A stretch of 64,000 nt of DNA from Sphingomonas sp. R647 (GTDB lineage: Bacteria > Pseudomonadota > Alphaproteobacteria > Sphingomonadales > Sphingomonadaceae), in NCBI RefSeq assembly GCF_020177055.1, contig NZ_JAIQXT010000004.1, positions 1-64,000 on the forward strand, in the 5' to 3' direction. The stretch's first letter is position 1, and each line of letters starts with the position of its first letter. This document shows positions 57,792 through 64,000 of this stretch, one piece after another. Below the pieces are notes generated by a model, which was given only the letters and a program-made list of their open reading frames with translations, searched no databases and was not told where the DNA came from. Position numbers and translations under genes: made by a program.

Positions 57792-58225
57792 ACCTGCGGT
57801 GCCGTGAGCTTGTCTACGCGGCGCTGGTGGCGGTCGCCGCCGAATTGCGTCGCGAGGAAGGCGGTGACGCACGCCTTGGCCATTTCGATCCCGATCAGGC
57901 GGGCGCCCATCGCGATGACATTGGCGTCATTATGCTCGCGTGCGAGCGTCGCGGAGAGCGGTTCGGAGACCAAGGCACAGCGCGCGGCGGGGTTGCGGTT
58001 GACCGCGATCGAGATGCCGATGCCGCTGCCGCACAGCGCGATGCCGCGCTCCGCGCTGCCATCGGCGATCGCGGCGGCGAGCTTGTAGCCATAATCGGGA
58101 TAATCGACGCTGGCGCCGCTGTCGGGTCCCAGATCGGCGACATCATGGCCCGCGTCGCGCAGCCAGTCGGCGAGCGCCGCCTTGAGGTCGATCGCGGCGT
58201 GATCCGAGGCGATGGCAATGCGCAT
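57788..58225 (-). CDS. rpiB: Ribose-5-phosphate isomerase B
   Basis: This 145-residue enzyme starts MRIAIASDHAAIDLKAAL, with DYPDYG and CGSGIGISIAVNRNP as phosphate-binding and catalytic (Cys) segments. It interconverts ribose-5-phosphate and ribulose-5-phosphate. It is next to glyA in many alphaproteobacteria; here a DUF3429 gene stands between them. Confidence 0.93.
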   Translation of the reverse strand: MRIAIASDHAAIDLKAALADWLRDAGHDVADLGPDSGASVDYPDYGYKLAAAIADGSAERGIALCGSGIGISIAVNRNPAARCALVSEPLSATLAREHNDANVIAMGARLIGIEMAKACVTAFLATQFGGDRHQRRVDKLTAPQV

Positions 58226-58328
58226 GAGGAGCGGTTCCGGCGTTGAGGCGAAGTGATGGCGCTCCCTATTGCAGCCACCGCGTAATGGCTACACCATAGA
58301 TCGAGCGTGGCTGGTGTGGAGTAAAAGC

Positions 58329-58787
58329 GTGCGATTGATGCTGTGGGTTGGGGCGGCGGCAATGCTGTCCGGGTGCGGCGCGGAGTTGGACAATGCGCAG
58401 GAAGCGGCGCTGGTCGAAAACGCGATCGCCAATGCCGAGGCGGTGGCCGAAAATGTGACGCGCGAGGCGCGACGCGACCGGCTGGCTGAGCGCGCGCCGG
58501 TGCGTGACGCATGGGTCGGCAAATGGATCGGGGTCGAGGGCATGGTGCTGGAGATCGCCAAGGGCGATGCGCCGGGACGCTATCGCGTCACCAACACCTG
58601 GAGCGTCGACGCGGGCGACAGCGGCACGTTCGACGGCCGCGCGAGCGAGGACGGCATCGTGTTTCGCCGCGGCGAGTCTCGGGTCGAACTGGTTGCAGGC
58701 GATGGCGATGCGACGGGCCTCAAATGGCTGGCGGGCAAGAAGGATTGCCTGATCGCCACGCCGGGCGAGGGATATTGCCGCGACTGA
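58329..58787 (+). CDS. Hypothetical lipoprotein
   Basis: This ~152-residue predicted lipoprotein has MRLMLWVGAAAMLSGC with a lipobox Cys at 16. The mature part has a repeated VGKWIGVEG... and YRVTNTWSVDAG, suggesting a small beta-barrel such as a lipocalin-like fold. GTG 58329 or ATG 58338. No assigned role. Confidence 0.6.
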   Translation: MRLMLWVGAAAMLSGCGAELDNAQEAALVENAIANAEAVAENVTREARRDRLAERAPVRDAWVGKWIGVEGMVLEIAKGDAPGRYRVTNTWSVDAGDSGTFDGRASEDGIVFRRGESRVELVAGDGDATGLKWLAGKKDCLIATPGEGYCRD

Positions 58788-58790
58788 TCG

Positions 58791-58808
58791 ATGACGGTTG
58801 CGTGACGC
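58791..58808 (+). promoter_or_regulatory. Possible Pho box before btaA
   Basis: ATGACGG-TTGC-GTGACGC has the 7-4-7 layout of a Pho box read as ATGACAG-N4-ATGACAG, matching 6 of 7 and 4 of 7 bases. Weak on its own, but betaine-lipid genes are phosphate-regulated in other bacteria. Confidence 0.35.
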
Positions 58809-58884
58809 TCATGGTCACGCAGGTGACACGCATCCGCCATAAGCGCGCCCGAAGGGAAGCACCTTTCCCCGGGGAGCCAGTCCG

Positions 58885-60120
58885 ATGGGTTCGAACGCCA
58901 GCCAGCCGCGCAACGGGGCCGTGCGCAATGCCGTCCACCGCCATGAGCATCTGAGCAAGGAGGGGCTGCTCGAACGCGCCTTTACCTTCGCGTTCCGGGG
59001 GCTGGTCTATGCCCAGATCTGGGAAGACCCCGAGGTCGATATGGAGGCGCTGGCGATCACGCCCGATTGCCATATCGTGACGATCGCGAGCGGTGGCTGC
59101 AACGTGCTGTCGTACCTGACCGCCAACCCGGCGAAGATCACCGCGGTCGACCTCAACACCGCGCATATCGCGCTGAACAAATTGAAGCGCGCGGCGGCGG
59201 TGCATCTGCCCGACCATGCGGCGTTCCACCGGTTTTTCGCGCAGGCCAATCGGCCGGAGAATGTCGCTGCCTACGAGCAATGGCTGCGCCCGCATCTGGA
59301 TGACGCGACGCGGCGCTACTGGGAAGGGCGCGATCTGGCCGGGCGGCGGCGGATCAAGGGCTTTGCCGGGGGCTTCTACAAGCGCGGCCTGCTCGGCGGG
59401 TTCATCGGCGCAGCGCATCTGCTGGCCAAGTTGTATCGCATCGATCCGCGCGAACTGCTCGCCGCGAAGAGCGTGGAGGAGCAGCGCGCGATCTTTGAGA
59501 CCCGCCTTGCACCGGTGTTCGACAAGAAATTCGTGCGCTGGCTGATCGACCAGCCGGCGTCGTTGTTCGGCCTCGGCATCCCGCCCGCGCAATATGAGGC
59601 GCTGGCGGGCGATGATCCGCGCGGGATCGGCGCGGTTCTGCGTGGGCGGCTGGAGAAGCTCGCCTGCGATTTCGACCTGTCGGACAATTATTTCGCATGG
59701 CAGGCATTCGGGCGCGGCTATGGCGAGGGGGCCGACGCGCCGCTGCCGCCGTACCTGCGTGCCGCGAACTACGCGCTGGTCCGCGACCGTGCCGAGCGGG
59801 TCGAGGTACGGCACCAGAATTTCGTCGAGTATCTCGATTCGATGCCCGACGGGTCGCTCGACCGCTATATCCTGCTCGACGCGCAGGACTGGATGACCGA
59901 TGCGCAGCTGACCCGGTTGTGGACCGCGATCACCCGGACCGCCAAGCCAGGTGCACGGGTGCTGTTCCGTACCGCCGCAGCGCCGACGCTGTTGCCGGGG
60001 CGGGTGCCCGACGCGATTCTCGATCGCTGGGACTATGCCGAGGCCGAGTCGCTTGGCTTTACCGCACGCGACCGTTCGGCCATTTATGGCGGCGTGCACC
60101 TTTACCGCCTTAAGCCGTGA
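58885..60120 (+). CDS. btaA: S-adenosylmethionine:diacylglycerol 3-amino-3-carboxypropyltransferase (BtaA)
   Basis: This 411-residue DUF3419 protein has TIASGGCNVLSYL (about residues 66-78), the SAM site, and WEDPEVDMEALAI before it. BtaA transfers the 3-amino-3-carboxypropyl group of SAM to diacylglycerol, making the precursor of the betaine lipid DGTS. The gene overlaps btaB by 4 bases (GTGA). Membrane-associated. Confidence 0.88.
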   Translation: MGSNASQPRNGAVRNAVHRHEHLSKEGLLERAFTFAFRGLVYAQIWEDPEVDMEALAITPDCHIVTIASGGCNVLSYLTANPAKITAVDLNTAHIALNKLKRAAAVHLPDHAAFHRFFAQANRPENVAAYEQWLRPHLDDATRRYWEGRDLAGRRRIKGFAGGFYKRGLLGGFIGAAHLLAKLYRIDPRELLAAKSVEEQRAIFETRLAPVFDKKFVRWLIDQPASLFGLGIPPAQYEALAGDDPRGIGAVLRGRLEKLACDFDLSDNYFAWQAFGRGYGEGADAPLPPYLRAANYALVRDRAERVEVRHQNFVEYLDSMPDGSLDRYILLDAQDWMTDAQLTRLWTAITRTAKPGARVLFRTAAAPTLLPGRVPDAILDRWDYAEAESLGFTARDRSAIYGGVHLYRLKP

Positions 60121-60767
60121 CAGCGGAATCCGGTCATGCCGGGCGCATGGACGCCGTCTATGCGATGCAGCGGCACATCTATGACGCGACGCGCAAATAT
60201 TATCTCTTGGGGCGCGACCGGCTGATCGACCATCTGGCACCACCGCCGGGCGGCACGGTGCTGGAGGTCGGCTGCGGCACCGCGCGCAACCTGATCCTCG
60301 CTGCGCGCCGCTGGCCGCAGGCGCGTTTCTATGGCGTCGATATTTCCGAAGCGATGCTGGAGACGGCGCGGGCCAAGGTCGCCAAGGCCGGGCTGTCGGA
60401 CCGGATCGTGCTGGCACAGGGCGATGCCACGGCGTTCGACCCGCAGGCGCTGTTCGGGGCCGCCGCATTCGACCGGGTGTTTGCGAGCTATACGCTGTCG
60501 ATGATCCCCGACTGGGTCGGCGCGATCGCACAGGGTGCGCGGGTGCTAGCGCCGGGCGGGGTGCTGCACATCGTCGATTTTGGGCAGCAGGAGCGGATGC
60601 CGCACTGGTGGCGGCGGATGCTGTTTGGCTGGCTCGCCCGGTTCCACGTGGCCCCGCGCCGCGAGCTTCCGGTCGCGGTCAAGCATGTCGCGCGCAATCA
60701 TGGCTATGATTTCGGGTTCGAGACGCTGCTGCGCGGCTATGCCTGGGCAGCGATGGTGCGCGCCTGA
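60117..60767 (+). CDS. btaB: Betaine-lipid N-methyltransferase (BtaB)
   Basis: This 216-residue class I methyltransferase has LEVGCGTARNL (about 49-59), YGVDISEAML and a later ARVLAPGGVLHIVDFG. Next to BtaA it should add three methyl groups to form DGTS. Its start overlaps the btaA stop (GTGA), so one transcript is likely. Confidence 0.87.
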   Translation: MTAESGHAGRMDAVYAMQRHIYDATRKYYLLGRDRLIDHLAPPPGGTVLEVGCGTARNLILAARRWPQARFYGVDISEAMLETARAKVAKAGLSDRIVLAQGDATAFDPQALFGAAAFDRVFASYTLSMIPDWVGAIAQGARVLAPGGVLHIVDFGQQERMPHWWRRMLFGWLARFHVAPRRELPVAVKHVARNHGYDFGFETLLRGYAWAAMVRA

Positions 60768-60838
60768 CATAGTCTGACGCGTCTTGTCCGGATCGCGCGG
60801 CGCTGTACCATCGGCGCGACGAACGGCGGGAGCAGGAT

Positions 60839-61393
60839 ATGGACCGGCGAACGATGTTGAGCGTGCCGCTGGCGCTGGCGGCAAGCGGCGTGGCCCCGGC
60901 GCGCGGGCAGAGCGCGCCGCTCAAGTCCAACCAGACGCCTGAAGCCAACCGCGCGATCGATGCCGCGCTGGCCGGCTGGCCGATGGTGCTGCACGGGCCG
61001 GGCAAGCGGCCCGACATCGTCATCCTGACCTTGAAAAGCTGCGGCTTTTGCCGCGCGCTCCATCGCGACTTCCCCCAGCCGTCGCGCGGGCGCACCTATG
61101 GCTATCTAATCGGTACCTTTGTCACCGACAAAAAGGCGGTGGCGCTGTCGCTCTTCAAGAACCCGACCGTCGCCAATTTTCAGGCCTATATGGCCGGGAC
61201 GCTGGAGCCCCAGGCGGGCACGCCGACCGCGGCGGACAATGCGCTGTATCTGGGCGTGCGCGACAAGCTGCTGGCGTTGCACGCGCTGGGATTGCGCGGA
61301 ACCCCGTTGGTGATGATCCGGCGGCCCGATGGATGGCATGCCGCGACCGGCTTTGGCGCTGCGGCAAGGGAGCGGATGACGCGCTACGGCTAA
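60839..61393 (+). CDS. Thioredoxin-fold exported protein
   Basis: This 184-residue protein has a signal-like start (MDRRTMLSVPLALAASG), then ILTLKSCGFCRALHRDF (CxxC redox site) and a cis-Pro region RGTPLVMIR near residue 155. This fits a DsbG/DsbC-like fold for a periplasmic thiol-disulfide protein. Its stop shares CTAA with the next, convergent gene. Confidence 0.75.
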   Translation: MDRRTMLSVPLALAASGVAPARGQSAPLKSNQTPEANRAIDAALAGWPMVLHGPGKRPDIVILTLKSCGFCRALHRDFPQPSRGRTYGYLIGTFVTDKKAVALSLFKNPTVANFQAYMAGTLEPQAGTPTAADNALYLGVRDKLLALHALGLRGTPLVMIRRPDGWHAATGFGAAARERMTRYG

Positions 61394-61971
61394 TCTGCCC
61401 AACCCCAAGGTAACGGCGGAGTAGCGATCGGCTTGGTCAGGTCGAACTCCACCCGGAAATGGCGGCCGGGGCGGCGCAGTTCATAGGCGAAGCGCGTCGG
61501 CGTCACCTCCATCGCCCAGACATTGGTGACCGATACGGCGCGATCATTGGCGCGGAACAGCGCGATCGAGTCGGCGTCGACCGGGAAGTCCTGCCGCTCC
61601 GCCGTCCCGGGCGTGGCGGTGTCGCCGCCATACATCGTCAGCACGTCGCTGGTGCCGTCCTGATGCCTGTGGTCGTGCTTGAGCCGAACGCCGGTCGCGG
61701 TGCGGGTCAGCACCCAGGTGCGCGAGCGATCCTCGCCGACATGGAAGGGGACGCGGACGCGGTCGGACTCGCACGCCGCGACGTGCATCACCAACGGCTT
61801 CCCCGCGAAGTCCGCGTCGGCGGGGTCGGTGGTGACGACGCGCCCGGCATAGGCCTTGCCGCAATGCGCGGCGAGCGCGCGCATGAACCCGTCCTGCGGA
61901 TCGGGCGCACGTCCCTGCCCCGTGCAGCCGGTCAGCGCGAGCGCGGCGGTGGCGAAGAGAGCGGCCCTCAT
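61390..61971 (-). CDS. Hypothetical lipoprotein
   Basis: This 193-residue predicted lipoprotein begins MRAALFATAALALTGC, with the lipobox Cys at 16. No known domain is visible; AAHCGKAYAGRVVTTDPADA and FRVEFDLTKPI may be beta-strands. Its ATG overlaps the SDR stop by 4 bases (ATGA), so it is in the SDR's operon. Confidence 0.68.
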   Translation of the reverse strand: MRAALFATAALALTGCTGQGRAPDPQDGFMRALAAHCGKAYAGRVVTTDPADADFAGKPLVMHVAACESDRVRVPFHVGEDRSRTWVLTRTATGVRLKHDHRHQDGTSDVLTMYGGDTATPGTAERQDFPVDADSIALFRANDRAVSVTNVWAMEVTPTRFAYELRRPGRHFRVEFDLTKPIATPPLPWGWAD

Positions 61972-62789
61972 TTCCCACCCCGCGCCTGCTTGCGCATCGA
62001 CCCGCGCATGAAGCGCGCCGCGAACCACATGCGGCGCGCGGTCTTGCCGACCAACGTATGCAGCTGGTCGCCATGCACGGCTTCCCAGGCGAGGCGCGCC
62101 GCCTCTTCGACCGGGGTGAATTCCAGCCGCGCCGCCTTGACCCGTTCGCGCATCGTCGAATTGCTGCCTACGGGCAGGCCGTCGAGGATCGCGGTGTCGA
62201 TGAAGCTGGGCATCAGCGCGCGGACGCGGATGCCGTCGGCGACCCATTCACCGTCGAGCGATTCGGTGAAGCCTCGCACCGCGAACTTGGTCGCCGAATA
62301 GATCGCGACCCCGCCGGTGCCATAGATGCCCGCCGCCGACGCGGTGTTAAGCAGGCAGCCGCCGCTGGCTTTCAGATATTTGTGCCCGGCATGCGCGCCC
62401 CACACCACGCCCATCAGGTTGATGCCGACGCAGCGCTGCAGCTCCTCCACCGGCGTCGCGGCGAACACCCCGCCGACGCCGATCCCGGCATTGTTGAACA
62501 GCACGTCGAGCCGCCCGCCGCTTGACGCAGTGAACTCCGCCAGCGCGCCATCCCACGCCGCGCGGTCGCGCACGTCGAGCGTGTGGCAGGTCACCGGCGC
62601 ATCGCCGAGCAGCGCGGCGGTTTCCGCCATCCCCGCCTCGCTGATATCGGCAAGCCCGACGCGCCAGCCGCGCGCGGAAAAGTAGCGGGCGACCGCGCGT
62701 CCGATTCCGGAACCGCCCCCGGTGATGAAAATCGCCTGCAGGGCGCCCTCCCCTATGTTTTTGACCTTGGGTGGATCATTCCCCATCAT
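61968..62789 (-). CDS. Short-chain dehydrogenase/reductase
   Basis: This ~273-residue SDR has TGGGSGIGRAVARYF (NAD site), NNAGIGVGG and YSATKFAVRG (Tyr-x-x-x-Lys). Substrate unknown. The start is uncertain: ATG 62789 or ATG 62786, or a CTG ~54 bases further in that is preceded by GGGGAGGG. It is divergent from the ABC gene with a 9-base gap, so promoters must overlap coding sequence. Confidence 0.83.
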   Translation of the reverse strand: MMGNDPPKVKNIGEGALQAIFITGGGSGIGRAVARYFSARGWRVGLADISEAGMAETAALLGDAPVTCHTLDVRDRAAWDGALAEFTASSGGRLDVLFNNAGIGVGGVFAATPVEELQRCVGINLMGVVWGAHAGHKYLKASGGCLLNTASAAGIYGTGGVAIYSATKFAVRGFTESLDGEWVADGIRVRALMPSFIDTAILDGLPVGSNSTMRERVKAARLEFTPVEEAARLAWEAVHGDQLHTLVGKTARRMWFAARFMRGSMRKQARGGK

Positions 62790-62797
62790 GCGCCCCG

Positions 62798-63565
62798 ATG
62801 CCAGCGCAAACCGGCCCGTCGATCGCCCTGCAGGGCGTGTCCAAGTCGTTCGGGGCCGTCCGCGCGCTCGATTCGGTGTCGCTGGCCATCGCGGCGGGCA
62901 GCTTTGTCGCGCTGGTCGGCCAGTCCGGATCGGGAAAATCGACGCTTCTCAAGACGATCAACCGGCTGGTCGAGCCGCATAGCGGCGCGGTGACGATCAA
63001 TGGCGCGGATGTGCGGACGCGGCCGACGCATCTGGTGCGTCGCCATATCGGATATGTCTTTCAGTCGATCGGGCTGTTTCCGCACATGACGGTTGGTGAA
63101 AATATCGCGATCGGGCTGCGTATCGCCGGCGCGCGTGACAATGGCGCGCGGGTGGCGGAGTTGCTGGCGCTGGTCGATCTGCCGGGCGATGTCGCGGCGC
63201 GGATGCCGGATCAGCTGTCGGGCGGGCAGCGGCAGCGCGTCGGCGTGGCGCGCGCGCTGGCAACGCAGCCGGGGTGCCTGTTGATGGACGAGCCGTTCGG
63301 TGCGCTTGATCCAGTGACGCGCGACGAACTGGGCCGGGCGGTGCGCGCGCTGCACGACCGGCTGGGGCTGACCACGCTGATGGTCACGCATGACATGGCC
63401 GAGGCGCTGTTGATCGCCGACCGGGTGCTGGTGATGCAGGACGGGCGGATCGTCGCCGATGCGACTCCCGTGGAGCTGGCACGTGGCGGGGGTGGCGCGG
63501 AGGCACAGGCGTTGATCGCCGTGCCGATGCGCCAAGCCGATGCGCTCGAGGCGCTGAAGGCATGA
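62798..63565 (+). CDS. Osmoprotectant (glycine betaine/choline-type) ABC transporter ATPase
   Basis: This ~255-residue ATPase has GQSGSGKST (Walker A, about 41-49), LSGGQRQRVGVARAL (signature) and LLMDEPFGALDP (Walker B). The arrangement matches OpuCA/ProV-type import ATPases, shorter than those with CBS domains. ATG 62798 or GTG 62771; the overlap with the SDR start region makes this uncertain. Its stop overlaps the permease start (ATGA). Confidence 0.88.
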   Translation: MPAQTGPSIALQGVSKSFGAVRALDSVSLAIAAGSFVALVGQSGSGKSTLLKTINRLVEPHSGAVTINGADVRTRPTHLVRRHIGYVFQSIGLFPHMTVGENIAIGLRIAGARDNGARVAELLALVDLPGDVAARMPDQLSGGQRQRVGVARALATQPGCLLMDEPFGALDPVTRDELGRAVRALHDRLGLTTLMVTHDMAEALLIADRVLVMQDGRIVADATPVELARGGGGAEAQALIAVPMRQADALEALKA

Positions 63566-64000
63566 GCATCGCCTTTGCCCGCGTGCCCGAATTGATGGCG
63601 AGCCATTTGCTGCTGGCGATGGCGGCGCTCGCGCTCGGGATCGCGATCAGCCTGCCGCTGGCGGTCGCGGCGGCGCGGCATCCGCGACTGGGGCGCGTGG
63701 TGCTGGGCGCGGCGAGCCTGATCCAGACGATCCCGTCGCTGGCGCTGCTCGCCTTGTTCTACCCGGTGTTGCTGGCCTTGCGCGGCGTGGTGGGCGATTG
63801 GGTGCCTGCACTTGGCTTTTTGCCCGCCCTGCTCGCGCTGACGCTCTATGCGATCCTGCCGGTGCTGCGGAATGCGACGACGGCGCTGGTGACACTCGAT
63901 CCGGCGCTGCGTGAGGCGGCAGATGGCGTGGGGATGACCGCGCGGCAGAAGCTATGGCTGGTCGAGGCGCCGATCGCCGCGCCGGTGGTGATGGCGGGCA
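63562..64000 (+). CDS. Osmoprotectant ABC transporter permease, truncated by window end
   Basis: The first ~146 residues show two to three membrane helices, SLIQTIPSLALLALFYP (typical of OpuCB/YehW-type permeases), LPVLRNATTAL and the EAA-loop sequence LREAADGVGMT. The rest continues past base 64000. It forms the ABC importer with the preceding ATPase; the binding protein is expected downstream. Confidence 0.88.
   Translation, partial: MSIAFARVPELMASHLLLAMAALALGIAISLPLAVAAARHPRLGRVVLGAASLIQTIPSLALLALFYPVLLALRGVVGDWVPALGFLPALLALTLYAILPVLRNATTALVTLDPALREAADGVGMTARQKLWLVEAPIAAPVVMAG

Overview
The window is GC-rich, densely packed bacterial chromosome that reads as an alphaproteobacterium of the order Sphingomonadales (Sphingomonas or a close relative). 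The evidence is a CcrM-type GANTC methyltransferase, a CarD/CdnL regulator, a split pntA1/pntA2/pntB transhydrogenase preceded by a 41-residue aa3-oxidase subunit IV gene, an NrdR-GlyA-RpiB neighbourhood, and codon use typical of sphingomonads. I see no phage, insertion sequence, CRISPR array or rRNA. There is one tRNA, tRNA-Lys(TTT) with an encoded CCA.

Layout. 0.2-10 kb: HerA-like ATPase, LamG protein and M23 peptidase, SUV3-like helicase with an S4 protein, FdxA ferredoxin, CarD, and two adjacent DUF2807 surface proteins. 10-16.6 kb: a ligase-associated DNA repair cluster (PdeM, Lhr-like helicase, MBL exonuclease) with no ligase gene beside it, then a sirtuin. 16.6-31.8 kb: era-rnc-lepB, pgi, glutathione reductase, a dicarboxylate/amino-acid symporter, glmM, panE-like, thiD, rnhB and isocitrate lyase. 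31.8-39 kb: a 344-bp intergenic region with two perfect DnaA-box 9-mers and five GANTC sites ahead of ccrM, then folP, a LytTR membrane regulator, a cytochrome b561 and an orphan NtrC-type regulator. 39-48.9 kb: the pnt operon, a membrane protein, a winged-helix protein, tRNA-Lys, folK, a family-5 uracil-DNA glycosylase, and agmatine degradation (aguA/aguB). 48.9-57.2 kb: two exopeptidase-type proteins, rpsD, trmJ, nrdR and glyA. 57.2-64 kb: rpiB, betaine-lipid synthesis (btaA-btaB), a thioredoxin-fold protein, a lipoprotein-SDR pair, and the start of an osmoprotectant ABC transporter that runs off the window.

Themes. Intergenic spaces carry long, nearly perfect palindromes of several sequence families, some present as inverted copies at distant sites, and many lie between convergent genes. 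Several short genes of unknown function with less biased codon use sit at exact operon junctions (15436, 21282, 29638, 40713, 47395). Genes often overlap by 4 bases (ATGA, TTGA, GTGA), and four convergent pairs share palindromic or near-palindromic stop tetranucleotides. The + strand looks C-rich on the left and G-rich on the right. Together with the DnaA boxes upstream of ccrM this raises, but does not prove, the possibility of a replication origin in the window.
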